A stretch of DNA of 64,000 nt from CAYGYG01 sp964354155 (GTDB lineage: Bacteria; Hydrothermota; Tepidihabitantia; SM23-42; CAYGYG01): contig CAYGYG010000010.1 of the NCBI GenBank assembly GCA_964354155.1, positions 31,731 through 95,730 of the forward strand. The letters are read 5' to 3'. The notes beneath the pieces were generated by a model. That model ran no database searches. It was not told the origin of the DNA and saw only the letters and a list, made by a program, of their open reading frames with translations. Below, in pieces: positions 18,637 to 27,192 of this stretch. Within the stretch, counting starts at the first letter, position 1. Every line of letters begins with the position of its first letter. The translations under genes were made by a program, and so were the position numbers.

Positions 18637-19377
18637 TTACGAGAAGAACACCAACGCGACCGCGAAGTCAAACAGCAGGATGAGAATGGCCGAGGTCACG
18701 ACCGCGAGCGTGGCGCCGCGGCCGACCTCTTTGGCCCCGCCGGACACGCGGAACCCGAAATAGCAGCCGGCGGTACCGATCGCGAGCGAGAAGAAGAGCG
18801 ATTTGGTCAGTCCGCCGAAGAAATCGCGGGTGAAGAAGTAACGCGTGATGCCGTAGGCGAACGACGTGTAATTGACATTGATGAAGTTGTGGGCAAAGAA
18901 GGCCGCGGCGCCGATGGCGACCAATTCGGAGAAGACCGTCAGTATCGGCAGGCTGATGAAAGTCGCCAGAATGCGCGGCAGGACCAGAAAGCGATGGGGA
19001 TTGATGGCCATCGCCTGCAAGGCGTCGATCTGGTCCGTTACCTTCATGGTTCCGAGTTCGGCCGCCATCGAAGACGATATGCGGCCCGAGATCATGAGCG
19101 CGGTCAGTACCGGCCCGAGCTCGATCATGATGATGCGGGCCACCGTCGTGCCCAGAAGGTATTTGGGCATCATTCGTGTCATCTGATACCAGGTCTGGAC
19201 CGCCGAGACCATGCCGACGAAGACCGAGATGACGACGATCAACGGGATCGAACTGAAACCCAGGGCATAGATCTGTTTGACGACGCGGCCGAATGTTTTT
19301 TCGAGACGCCAGGGGATGAAAACCGAGCGGCCGAAAAACGAGATGAAGCCGGCGATTTCCTTAATAACTCTCAGCAT
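18637..19377 (-). CDS. mlaE: MlaE-type ABC transporter permease
   Basis: The inner-membrane permease of the Mla system, 246 residues with about five or six hydrophobic segments. Family features include QIYALGFSSIPLIVVISVFV, IIMIELGPVLTALMISGRI, AAELGTMKVTDQIDALQAM and INPHRFLVLPRILA. ATG 19377 is used because MlaE similarity begins at MLRVIKEIAGF. It lies inside the 3' end of dnaB (17-base overlap), so the operon continues from DNA replication into lipid transport without a gap. Confidence 0.95.
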   Translation of the reverse strand: MLRVIKEIAGFISFFGRSVFIPWRLEKTFGRVVKQIYALGFSSIPLIVVISVFVGMVSAVQTWYQMTRMMPKYLLGTTVARIIMIELGPVLTALMISGRISSSMAAELGTMKVTDQIDALQAMAINPHRFLVLPRILATFISLPILTVFSELVAIGAAAFFAHNFINVNYTSFAYGITRYFFTRDFFGGLTKSLFFSLAIGTAGCYFGFRVSGGAKEVGRGATLAVVTSAILILLFDFAVALVFFS

Positions 19378-20740
19378 CTTCTTCGACTGATTCCGGCGCC
19401 GGTTCCTCCCGGATCGTGAGGTTTTCAAACCGCATGAACTCAGGGATGAAGGTTAGTTTGAAATCATCGGTCGGGCCGTTGCGCTGTTTGGCCAGGTGGA
19501 TTTCCGCCAGATTGCGGTTCTCAGGTTTGGCCTGGTAGAGCTCTTCCCGGAATATGAAGAGGACAACGTCGGCATCCTGTTCAATCGCGCCGGATTCGCG
19601 TAAATCGGCGAGAATCGGCCGTTTGTTCTCGCGCTGTTCCGGCATGCGCGAGAGCTGAGACAGCGTGACTACCGGCACGTCCAGTTCCTTGGCCAGCGCC
19701 TTCAGCTCCCGTGAGATTTCGGTTATCTCCTGCAGCCGGCTGACCGGGTAGCGGCCGCCTTCGAAGCCCTTGATCAACTGGAGGTAATCGATGATAACCA
19801 TTTGCAGGTCGGTTTCGGCTTTGATGCGTCGCGCCTTGGATTTGAGTTCCAGAATGGGAATTGCCGCGCTGTCGTCGATGAAGACCGGTGCTTCGGCGAG
19901 CGCGCCGGCGGCACTGGCGAGGTTGGTCCAGTCCCGGTTCGAAAGGAATCCGCCCCTCAAATCGCGATGCTTGATGGAGGCCTCGGCGCAGAGCAAGCGC
20001 TGGACCAGGGCGGTGATCGACATTTCCAGGCTGAAGATCAAGACCGTGGCCTGGTTCTTGACCGACGCATGCGTCGCGATGTTCAGAGCCAGGGCGGTCT
20101 TGCCCATCGACGGCCGGCCCGCGATGACCACGAAATCTCCTTTCTGGAAGCCCGAAGTGAGATCATCGAGTTTGTAGTAGCCGGTTTCAACGCCGGTGAT
20201 GTGGCGTTGATGGCCCCGCATCTTCTCGGCATCTTCAAGGACTTTTGTGATCGCCGAGCGGATCGTTACGACCTCTCTCCTGATTCCTTTCTCTTTGATC
20301 TGGAGAATCATGTGCTGAGCGTGGTCAACCAGCACTCCGGCGCCCTGGGAGTCGTCAAGATTCTCCTGGATGATCGAGGCCGAGGCTTGAATCAGGCGCC
20401 GCTTGACATACTTATCGAGGAGGACGCGGGCATGCTGCTCAACGTTCGCGATTGCCAGGGCATTCTCGAGCAGCGACGACAGAAAGGGCATGCCGCCGAC
20501 GGCATCGATCTCTTTCATCTGTTTCAGTTCGTTGCTCAAGGTTATCAGGTCCGGGGTCACGCTGGCCTGATGCAGCGAGACGATGGCGGTGAAGATTTTG
20601 CGGTGCACCGGGGAATAGAAGCAGTCTTCGTTGATGATCTCAAGTGCCTTCGGGATGTTGCTCGCATCGATGAGCAATGCGCCCAGGACCGAAGTTTCGG
20701 CCTCCAGCGAATGGGGGGGGACGCGCTTTTCTTCGGCCAT
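19361..20740 (-). CDS. dnaB: Replicative DNA helicase
   Basis: The hexameric 5'-3' helicase of the replication fork, 459 residues. The N-terminal domain begins RVPPHSLEAETSVLGALLID. The RecA-like C-terminal domain has VVIAGRPSMGKTALALNIA (Walker A), FSLEMS, VIIDYLQLI (Walker B) and SGAIEQDADVVLFIFREE. No intein is present, which is worth noting because dnaB is a common intein site. The start ATG 20740 sits directly after a GTG in the same frame and overlaps the udg stop (GTGATGG). Either could initiate. Confidence 0.97.
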   Translation of the reverse strand: MAEEKRVPPHSLEAETSVLGALLIDASNIPKALEIINEDCFYSPVHRKIFTAIVSLHQASVTPDLITLSNELKQMKEIDAVGGMPFLSSLLENALAIANVEQHARVLLDKYVKRRLIQASASIIQENLDDSQGAGVLVDHAQHMILQIKEKGIRREVVTIRSAITKVLEDAEKMRGHQRHITGVETGYYKLDDLTSGFQKGDFVVIAGRPSMGKTALALNIATHASVKNQATVLIFSLEMSITALVQRLLCAEASIKHRDLRGGFLSNRDWTNLASAAGALAEAPVFIDDSAAIPILELKSKARRIKAETDLQMVIIDYLQLIKGFEGGRYPVSRLQEITEISRELKALAKELDVPVVTLSQLSRMPEQRENKRPILADLRESGAIEQDADVVLFIFREELYQAKPENRNLAEIHLAKQRNGPTDDFKLTFIPEFMRFENLTIREEPAPESVEEDAESY

Positions 20741-21384
20741 CACGAAATCTTACTGCGGGACGCATTCTGCTCGATCAGGCGCACCGCCGAACGGATATCT
20801 TCGTAGAGATGTTTCTTCATCGCGGGATTACGCAGGATGTAGGCAGGATGGAAAGTTGGGAGCAATTTGTAGTCACCCATGTCAAAAACCCGCCCGCGGA
20901 CGCTGCTCATCGCGGCGTTGCTCTTGAGCAAGTACTGGCTGGCATGACGGCCGAGCGTGACCAGAACATCGGGCCGGATCATACGCCGTTGCTGCTCAAG
21001 AAAAGGCGAACAACAGAGGACTTCGTCCGGCAGCGGGTCGCGATTCTCAGGGGGGCGGCATTTTACGAGGTTGGTTATGAACACGTCGCGGCGCTTGATG
21101 CCGAGCGTGTTCAAAATTTCGGTCAGGAGTTGGCCGGCTTCGCCGACAAAAGGGCTGCCGCTCAAGTCTTCATAGTAGCCGGGGGCTTCACCGACAAGGA
21201 GCAGCCTCGTGGCAAGACTGCCTTCGCCGAAGACAACGTGCGTCCGGCCTTGCTTAAGGCGGCAGCTGGAGCAGTTGGCGATCTTGAGGCGCAGCTGATC
21301 GCTTCTCGCGATGGGGAGCAGAAAGTACTCTTCCCCGAGTTCGGCCCGCTGGGCAAGGAATTTTCTAAAGCTTGATACATTCAT
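20740..21384 (-). CDS. Type-4 (Fe-S) uracil-DNA glycosylase
   Basis: Removes uracil from DNA. Family-4 enzymes carry a [4Fe-4S] cluster and are common in thermophiles and many bacteria. Visible features: CSSCRLKQGR with the first two cluster Cys, LLVGEAPGYYEDLSGSPFVG (motif A), NLVKCRPPENRDPL with the third Cys, a later CCSPFL, and FHPAYILRNP (motif B). The start is ATG 21384, inside the last codons of coaBC. A longer open frame to 21513 lies wholly within coaBC and shows no similarity to the family. Confidence 0.93.
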   Translation of the reverse strand: MNVSSFRKFLAQRAELGEEYFLLPIARSDQLRLKIANCSSCRLKQGRTHVVFGEGSLATRLLLVGEAPGYYEDLSGSPFVGEAGQLLTEILNTLGIKRRDVFITNLVKCRPPENRDPLPDEVLCCSPFLEQQRRMIRPDVLVTLGRHASQYLLKSNAAMSSVRGRVFDMGDYKLLPTFHPAYILRNPAMKKHLYEDIRSAVRLIEQNASRSKIS

Positions 21385-22528
21385 CGAGCAGGCGGTTGGC
21401 GAGTTCCCACTTGGATAGCCGGCCGAGGTTCTGGACCGAGCCGTTCCGGAAGAGGAACTGAGCTTCGGCATCGTCAGAGTCGACGCTTGAGGGGTCGTTG
21501 ACCACGATAACATCCAGGTTCTTGGCCGCGAGCTTGCCCCGGCCGCGCGCCGCCGCGTCCTCGGTTTCCAGCGAGAAGCCGACGAAGATCTGGTGGGGTT
21601 TCTTTACGGCGGCGGCCCGCTTCAGGATGTCCGGGGTTTTTGAGAGCGTGATCTGAAGCGATTCGCCCTTGATCTTATTGTCATGAACGACCGCCGGCCG
21701 ATAATCCCCGACCGCCGCGGCCATGATGAGGACGTCGGCATCAGGCAGGGCCGCAAGCACTTCGTGCTCCATGGCGGCCGCGTCAAAGGCACGGACCAAG
21801 TTCGGAACCTCGGGGAGTTCGGTCGTCGTCTCGCCAAAAACGGCCTTGAGTTTACCGCCGCGGCTCGCAATCGCGTAGGCCAGCATCCTGCCCATCCGGC
21901 CGGATGACCGGTTTGTGATGATTCTCATCGGGTCGAGTTTCTCATAGGTGCGTCCGGCCGTGATCAAAAAGGCCTTGGCCGCGACCGAAGCGCGTTTTTC
22001 CAGCAGGCTTATAATCCTGTGATAGATCAAAGACAGCGGCGGGAACCGGCCTTGGCCGACGCGTCCCGAAGCAAGTTCGCCGGAAGCGGGCATGACAAAC
22101 TGGACTCCGAGCCGGACGAGATTGCTAACGTTCTCCCGGACCACGGGATTCAGCCACATATCTTCGTCCATTGCCGGGACCAGCAGCTTTGGCGCCGGAC
22201 ATGACAGGAGCAGGGTGGACAGAAGGTCGTCGGCGATGCCCGATGCCGCCTTGCCGATGAGGTTGGCTGAGGCCGGTGCCACCACCATGACATCGGCCCA
22301 TCGGGACAATGATATGTGGTGCATACCCGTCTCCTGGAGGTCGAATGACTCGACGATGACTTTCTTCCCGGTGAGGACTTGACAGGACAGCGGGGCCAAA
22401 AGCTGGGTTGCATTCCTGGTCATGACGACCGCCACTTCAACCCCGGCTTTGGTCAGGTGGCGGATAAGGTCTAAAGACTTGTAGGCGGCGATTGAACCGG
22501 TGATACCAAGTAGTACCTTATGGTTCAA
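21365..22528 (-). CDS. coaBC: Phosphopantothenoylcysteine decarboxylase / phosphopantothenate-cysteine ligase
   Basis: Joins cysteine to phosphopantothenate and decarboxylates the product, two steps to coenzyme A. The 387-residue fusion has the CoaC flavin domain (LGITGSIAAYKSLDLIRHL, SANLIGKAASGIADDLLST) and the CoaB Rossmann domain (ITAGRTYEKLDPMRIITNRS, then SGRMG). The CoaC active-site loop reads PAMDEDMW where many enzymes have PAMN. The substrate-lid segment reads GELASGRVGQGRF, with Ser where the E. coli type has the catalytic Cys of ACG. Such variants occur in some FCB-group proteins as I recall them. It is followed by udg and preceded by rpoZ, as in many bacteria. Confidence 0.95.
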   Translation of the reverse strand: MNHKVLLGITGSIAAYKSLDLIRHLTKAGVEVAVVMTRNATQLLAPLSCQVLTGKKVIVESFDLQETGMHHISLSRWADVMVVAPASANLIGKAASGIADDLLSTLLLSCPAPKLLVPAMDEDMWLNPVVRENVSNLVRLGVQFVMPASGELASGRVGQGRFPPLSLIYHRIISLLEKRASVAAKAFLITAGRTYEKLDPMRIITNRSSGRMGRMLAYAIASRGGKLKAVFGETTTELPEVPNLVRAFDAAAMEHEVLAALPDADVLIMAAAVGDYRPAVVHDNKIKGESLQITLSKTPDILKRAAAVKKPHQIFVGFSLETEDAAARGRGKLAAKNLDVIVVNDPSSVDSDDAEAQFLFRNGSVQNLGRLSKWELANRLLDECIKL

Positions 22529-22537
22529 TGTCTTGCC

Positions 22538-22735
22538 TCATTTTTCCTGATACTTGATCCTTCGATCGAGAAGTCTTTTCAGCGCTTCAATGACATGGTC
22601 CGTACTTGTATCAAAGAGATGCTTCCTCTGTAGTTCCTTCAGGCGGCGGGCCTCTTTCGCGCCGACGATGATGGCTTTGTACTTATTGCCGTATTGCTGG
22701 ATTATTCTTTCGACATCGACGATTAGTTTGCTCAT
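22538..22735 (-). CDS. rpoZ: RNA polymerase omega subunit
   Basis: A 65-residue protein matching RpoZ, which helps fold and stabilise beta-prime. The core NKYKAIIVGAKEARRLKEL is the family signature, with an N-terminal VDVERIIQQYG. Position directly before coaBC is the usual rpoZ-coaBC arrangement. It heads the seven-gene minus operon. A promoter -10 box ends eight bases before the ATG and no Shine-Dalgarno is visible, so its leader is absent or at most a base or two. Confidence 0.92.
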   Translation of the reverse strand: MSKLIVDVERIIQQYGNKYKAIIVGAKEARRLKELQRKHLFDTSTDHVIEALKRLLDRRIKYQEK

Positions 22736-22743
22736 AGCTGTAT

Positions 22744-22771
22744 ATCATATTGAAAACAAAGCCGAAGTCAA
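22744..22771 (-). promoter_or_regulatory. Promoter of the rpoZ-coaBC-udg-dnaB-mla operon
   Basis: Minus strand TTGACT (22766-22771), 16 nt, TATGAT (22744-22749), eight bases to the rpoZ ATG. Confidence 0.65.
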
Positions 22772-22794
22772 CACCAAATTGCTCAACGGAAACA

Positions 22795-22824
22795 TCACGG
22801 CCACCGTGACGCTATCACCGTGAT
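22795..22824. promoter_or_regulatory. Tandem palindromes between divergent promoters
   Basis: TCACGG-CCA-CCGTGA (22795-22809) and ATCAC-C-GTGAT (22814-22824) lie between the divergent rpoZ and HEAT promoters. GTGA-5 nt-TCAC is also present across the two. They could be operators, or a relic of the CATCACYGTAATC repeat. Confidence 0.35.
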
Positions 22825-22869
22825 TTCCAGAGCGAGGAACGGCTTTTTCAGGGCGGCCGCAACACGCCC

Positions 22870-22897
22870 TTGACATTTCAGGTTATTGTTGTAGAAT
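22870..22897 (+). promoter_or_regulatory. Promoter of the HEAT/HD-GYP pair (leaderless type)
   Basis: TTGACA (22870-22875), 16 nt, TAGAAT (22892-22897), six bases to ATG 22904. Confidence 0.75.
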
Positions 22898-22903
22898 TCG
22901 GCG

Positions 22904-24535
22904 ATGGCTGATAAGGCAGTTGACACCGAGAGAATACAGGCCGCCCAGGCGATCATCACCGAGTTTGAGAAGACCCTCAAGATATCGCAGATGTACGACG
23001 AGCACCACCCGTCGGCCGTCAAGGCGGTCGAGAGATTCTACAGTAAGTTCTCACAATTTTTATCCCAGAACGGCAACCTGATTCTCCGGGTCGGCCAGTT
23101 TGAGCTGTTTTATGAAGACAACCTTGTCTATCAGAACCTGGAAAGAAACACGAGCCTTGCTTTCAAGCTGTTTCGCGACGGATTGAGAGGCATCGGTTTT
23201 GAGCCGGGGCTTTCAATGGATGAAGCACTGGAGGTCATGCGGCTGTTCACCGTCGATTTCGGCGAGTCTGAGGAAGACGACCTGGTGACCAAGCTGTGGG
23301 AAAAAAACCTGCCCCACGTCCAGTACTGGGAGGCTGAAGAAGAGCTCCATCCGCCGGAGAGTGTTGAGCTCAAACAGTTTGAGAAGACCCCAGAGCCTCC
23401 GGGCGTGGATGTTGACCGACCGCCTGATGCCGAGGTTCCCCTTGAGGAGCTGCAGCTCCAACCCGAGGAAATCGACCTCTTGAAGCAGGAAGTGGGGCTC
23501 ATTGAGAAGGAAGGGATGTCGGTCGACTTAGTCGATATCGTCGAGCACGTGCTCAGGTCGAGCGAAGACCAGGCGATAAAGAGCCGTTTGATCGATGGGT
23601 CGCCGGGCCTGGTCTTCAATCTCCTAACCCGGTCAAGCTTTGCGGCTTTGAGCCGCTATCTCTATGTGCTTAAGAACCTGGCTGACTATGTCGGCGAGGT
23701 CGACCTTAAGACCACGAAACTTGTGCTCAACATATTCGCCCGGCTCGAGACTGAGTCAGTCATCCTCACGCTTGCCGAGGAGCTGGAAAAAGGCAACAAA
23801 GAGATCGAAGATTTCCTCGCTCATCTATCCAAGCAGGTCGTGGAACCGCTTTTCCGGTTGTTGGAGAATCTGACCAAGAATCCGGGGCGCCAGATTGTCA
23901 TTCGCGCCCTGTCCCGGTTGACCGCCGACGATAAGAGCCCGGTGACGAGGCGGCTCGAAGCCCCCGATCACGGCAAGGTGCAGGACGCCATTCTGATTCT
24001 TGAGGAAATCGGCGATGCACCCGCGGTTGAACTGCTCAAGGGAGTTCTCAAACGTCCCGAACCGGAACTCCGCCGTTTCCTGATCGAGAGCGTGGTCCGT
24101 GTCCGCTGGGAGGGAATCCGGCACATCCTCACCGAGGCGATCCGCGACCCCCAATTCGATATACGGCTGCTGGCACTGCGACAGATTGCCGAAACCAAGG
24201 ACGGCTTTTTCGTCGACCCGATCATGGCGATCATTGCCGACAAGCGTTTTAGTCAGAAGGAAGTCGAGGAGCGGCGGGCGTTTCTCTACGCGGCGGCCGA
24301 CTGCGGACAGCACCGGGTCGTAGATCTCCTGCGAGGTATGTTGAAGAAATGGGCGCTCTTTCCCTCCAAGAGAACGTGGGAAGCGCGTCAGATCGCGGCC
24401 TTTTCCCTGGCCCGCATCAACGACGAGAAGGCGCGCCAGGCGCTGGAAGGCGGGCTAGCGAGCCGTAATCGAAGGATGCGAGAGCTATGTACCCAGGCAG
24501 TGGTCCTGACCAGGAGAAAAGATGAGCAATCCTAA
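22904..24535 (+). CDS. HEAT-repeat protein with an N-terminal domain shared with its HD-GYP neighbour
   Basis: A 543-residue cytoplasmic protein of unknown function. Residues about 5-135 form an alpha/beta domain with DEHHPSAVKAVERFYSKF, then LILRVGQFELFYEDNLVY and a GIGFEPGLSMDEALEVMRLF segment. The same pattern begins the HD-GYP protein downstream and the HEAT protein at 48062. After an acidic linker (about 145-200), roughly 320 residues of helical repeats follow, HEAT-like in the last 180 (ELRRFLIESVVRVRWEGIRH). Its last codons overlap the HD-GYP start by 14 bases, implying coupled translation and a shared task, perhaps scaffolding a c-di-GMP phosphodiesterase. The start is leaderless. Confidence 0.75.
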   Translation: MADKAVDTERIQAAQAIITEFEKTLKISQMYDEHHPSAVKAVERFYSKFSQFLSQNGNLILRVGQFELFYEDNLVYQNLERNTSLAFKLFRDGLRGIGFEPGLSMDEALEVMRLFTVDFGESEEDDLVTKLWEKNLPHVQYWEAEEELHPPESVELKQFEKTPEPPGVDVDRPPDAEVPLEELQLQPEEIDLLKQEVGLIEKEGMSVDLVDIVEHVLRSSEDQAIKSRLIDGSPGLVFNLLTRSSFAALSRYLYVLKNLADYVGEVDLKTTKLVLNIFARLETESVILTLAEELEKGNKEIEDFLAHLSKQVVEPLFRLLENLTKNPGRQIVIRALSRLTADDKSPVTRRLEAPDHGKVQDAILILEEIGDAPAVELLKGVLKRPEPELRRFLIESVVRVRWEGIRHILTEAIRDPQFDIRLLALRQIAETKDGFFVDPIMAIIADKRFSQKEVEERRAFLYAAADCGQHRVVDLLRGMLKKWALFPSKRTWEARQIAAFSLARINDEKARQALEGGLASRNRRMRELCTQAVVLTRRKDEQS

Positions 24536-25937
24536 GGAACTGGTCAACGAAGGTCGGTTGCTGGTCAATCTATTCTACATCTTTTTGAAGACAACTCGTA
24601 TCCATGCCGCCAACAATGAATCAGTCATCAGCGCCGGGCAGAACTTGCTGGCGGCGGTCAACCGGATCATGCCCCGCTATGGGCACTTGAAGATTCATCG
24701 CATCCATGACTACATGTTCTTCAACGAGCAGCGGATTCGCATCGACATCGAGGGATTCGCCGGCATCGATTTTATGGTTGAGACCTACAAGTATTGGGGT
24801 ATCGAAGCGCTCACCTTCAACCCCGGGACCACGCTGGAGGACCTAAGCAAGGTTGCCTACGCCGTCAACACTGCGGTCCCGGAAGAAGAACGCACCTTTG
24901 CGAATTTCGAAAGCCGCCTTGCCGCCGCCAGCGTCGCAACGGTCGAGGCTGATGAATTCGTGCCGGGCGCCGCCCCGCGGCTTGAGCTTCTGGAAAACCG
25001 CGAGCGCGCCAAGCAATCGTACTTCAAGTCGATTCTGACAACGCGCGAGATCATGGAAAGCGTCGAATTCCATCGTTCGGCGAGCGGCAAGAAAGTCAAG
25101 CGTACCGTCTATTCGCTGGTCAATACGATCTCGGAAGACGAAAACAGCCTGCTCGGACTTGCCACCATCAAGAACTATGACGAGTACACGTACAACCATT
25201 CGGTAAATGTCAGCATTCTGGCGCTGGCGATGGGACAACGCCTGGGTTTGAGCCGGCTTCAGCTCGGGTACCTGGGCATGGCCGGACTGTTCCACGACAT
25301 CGGCAAGACTGATATCTCCAAGGAGATCGTGACCAAGCCTGGGTCGTTGAGTGATGAAGAGTGGCAGGTAATGAAACGCCACCCGGTCTTCGGCCTTGAG
25401 AAAATACTCAGTCTCCGTCACCTCGACGACAATACCGCGGCCACGCTGGTGATCACTTTCCAGCATCACGTCAACGCCGACCGGAGCGGCTATCCGACCG
25501 GACCGGTAAGCCGGATGGCGAACCTGCTGAGCCGGGTCGTGCGGATCTGCGACGCCTATGACGCCATGACCACTTCACGCCCCTACAAGCCGGTGCCGTT
25601 TCTGGCCGACCGGGCGCTGGCGCTGATGTGGCAGAAACGGGGGGTCTTCTACGATACGACCCTGATGAAGCTCTTTGTCAAGATGCTCGGTCTATACCCG
25701 ATCGGGACCTTGGTTCAGCTGAGCTCCGGCGAAGTTGGGCTGGTGGTGCGGGCCAACTCCACGTCACTCGACCGTCCCGCCGTCAAGCTGCTGCTCAATG
25801 ACAAGGGCGAAAACGTCGACGGCGCGGTGATCGATCTGGCTGAGCAATACCGGGATCCCCGGGGCTTCAAGCGCTGGATCATAAAGTCTCTCCGGCCCGA
25901 AGCATTCAATATCAGCGTTCCGAGTTACTTCATGTAG
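24522..25937 (+). CDS. HD-GYP domain cyclic-di-GMP phosphodiesterase
   Basis: A 471-residue cytoplasmic protein. The N-terminal domain of about 115 residues is shared with the HEAT proteins. The HD-GYP domain (about 215-395) has YNHSVNVSILALAMG, LFHDIGKTDISKEIV with the HD metal ligands, MKRHPVFGLEKIL, the ITFQHHVNADRSGYP segment with HH and GYP, and VVRICDAYDAMTTSRPYK. These predict hydrolysis of c-di-GMP or a related cyclic dinucleotide. A beta-rich C-terminal 75 residues (IGTLVQLSSGEVGLVVRAN) is usual for this subclass. No membrane segment or receiver domain is present, so the input presumably comes through the N-domain or the HEAT partner. Confidence 0.92.
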   Translation: MSNPKELVNEGRLLVNLFYIFLKTTRIHAANNESVISAGQNLLAAVNRIMPRYGHLKIHRIHDYMFFNEQRIRIDIEGFAGIDFMVETYKYWGIEALTFNPGTTLEDLSKVAYAVNTAVPEEERTFANFESRLAAASVATVEADEFVPGAAPRLELLENRERAKQSYFKSILTTREIMESVEFHRSASGKKVKRTVYSLVNTISEDENSLLGLATIKNYDEYTYNHSVNVSILALAMGQRLGLSRLQLGYLGMAGLFHDIGKTDISKEIVTKPGSLSDEEWQVMKRHPVFGLEKILSLRHLDDNTAATLVITFQHHVNADRSGYPTGPVSRMANLLSRVVRICDAYDAMTTSRPYKPVPFLADRALALMWQKRGVFYDTTLMKLFVKMLGLYPIGTLVQLSSGEVGLVVRANSTSLDRPAVKLLLNDKGENVDGAVIDLAEQYRDPRGFKRWIIKSLRPEAFNISVPSYFM

Positions 25938-25972
25938 TCCCTCCTCCGCCACTCTCTCCTCTCTGTATTTGG

Positions 25973-27004
25973 TCACCGGATCAGGATCTCGGTCAGCACA
26001 CCGAAGTGATCGGAGGCGAAGAGGCCGTCGATTTCCTGGTTGATGACGACCCGGGCGTCGGTGATGTCGAGATCACTGCCCCGGACAAAAATATAGTCGA
26101 TCCTCTTGCGGCCGGGCCACTGGTGTTTTCTCTCGGGCTCAACCTTTTGTTGAAGCGTAATGTTGGTATTGACCGAATCATCATACGTGTAGCCGGGCGG
26201 GGAACCGGTTTTCTCATAGGCGTCGACAAAACCGGCCTCCTTCAGCAAAGCAATCTCCTCGGCGTCGGCCAGGGCGTTAAGATCACCCATCACGACGGCG
26301 ATGTCGTGCCCGGCAACCTTATCAATGAAGGCAACCGTCCGGCGGGCCTCGTCGTGCCGCCACTTCGCGCCCTCCGTCGCCTCGGCGCGGCGCCGGTCGT
26401 AGGTTTCCTGGTCGATCTTGCCGGCAGCAAGCTGTTCGTCGAGGTGCGACAGATAATGCTCGGTCATAAAGGGCGATGCGTGCCAGTGGGTGCTGAAGAC
26501 GTACACGTTCTTGCTTCCGATGACGATGCGGGCGCCGATGATCTGGGTTGCATCCGAAAAATGGAGGGTGAAGAAGTTGCCGACGCAGCCGCCGGACAGC
26601 TTGAGACGGCCGGCGCTTTTCAGTTGGCGCGCGCGTTTTGCCAGAATGGCGTCACCTTCGCGCAAGTTGGTCGGCAGGCCGATGCAGCCGGCGCGAAGGC
26701 CTCCGACCCCAACATGATAGACGTAATCATACCCGAGCTCCCGGGCCAGGCGCCGTGCATACCCGGGGAGTTTGTTGGCTTCGTTGATCGCGATCACGTC
26801 GGCATCAAGTTCTTTCAGCTGGCGGGTGATGATCTCGATGCGCCGCGTCCGGGTTGACCTATCTTCGTACTCGCCCATCTTGAAAGACCCCTTGTAGTCA
26901 AGCCCGGACCAGACGTTGACCGTGACCAGGCGCAGCGTGTCGGCGCCGAGCACGGCACTCAAGACCAGGCCTGCAATCAGAGTGCGGCCGACTCTTGGCT
27001 CCAT
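25973..27004 (-). CDS. Secreted endonuclease/exonuclease/phosphatase-family protein
   Basis: A 343-residue protein of the DNase I/Mg-dependent phosphatase fold with a signal peptide (RTLIAGLVLSAVLGADT). Catalytic elements: TVNVWSG, AINEANK (metal Glu), STHWHASPF (His), VMGDLNALAD and FASDHFGVLTEIL (the terminal SDH). Substrates of this superfamily range from nucleic acids to phospholipids and phosphoinositides. A secreted, single-gene context fits extracellular nucleic acid or phosphate scavenging, but that is inference. GGAGG precedes the ATG, and the promoter at 27063-27090 leaves a leader of about 50 bases. Confidence 0.85.
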   Translation of the reverse strand: MEPRVGRTLIAGLVLSAVLGADTLRLVTVNVWSGLDYKGSFKMGEYEDRSTRTRRIEIITRQLKELDADVIAINEANKLPGYARRLARELGYDYVYHVGVGGLRAGCIGLPTNLREGDAILAKRARQLKSAGRLKLSGGCVGNFFTLHFSDATQIIGARIVIGSKNVYVFSTHWHASPFMTEHYLSHLDEQLAAGKIDQETYDRRRAEATEGAKWRHDEARRTVAFIDKVAGHDIAVVMGDLNALADAEEIALLKEAGFVDAYEKTGSPPGYTYDDSVNTNITLQQKVEPERKHQWPGRKRIDYIFVRGSDLDITDARVVINQEIDGLFASDHFGVLTEILIR

Positions 27005-27062
27005 TCATTCCTCCATTGTTTTCTTGCAGGGTACGCCGCTGGAACTCGGCGCAGTTGATTCC

Positions 27063-27090
27063 ATTCTATTCGTCGACGACCTGATGTCAA
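27063..27090 (-). promoter_or_regulatory. Promoter of the EEP-family gene
   Basis: Minus strand TTGACA (27085-27090), 16 nt, TAGAAT (27063-27068). Leadered, with a Shine-Dalgarno before the gene. Confidence 0.65.
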
Positions 27091-27128
27091 GAGGGGTTGC
27101 ACGGCAGCGATCGGTGCTTAACGACCCC

Positions 27129-27156
27129 TTGACAAGGCTGGGGTATTGGGTACACT
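27129..27156 (+). promoter_or_regulatory. Promoter of the gene at 27193
   Basis: TTGACA (27129-27134), 16 nt, TACACT (27151-27156). Leader of about 30 bases with AAGGAGGTAG before the ATG. It is divergent from the EEP promoter. Confidence 0.65.
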
Positions 27157-27192
27157 TTCTCTCGATCCGTGGTTGACGCAAGGAGGTAGACC

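Noticed and set aside
20740..21513. A longer start for the uracil-DNA glycosylase at 21513
   Set aside because: The extra 43 residues lie inside coaBC, are Ser/Thr-rich and unlike the family. ATG 21384 gives the expected N terminus.
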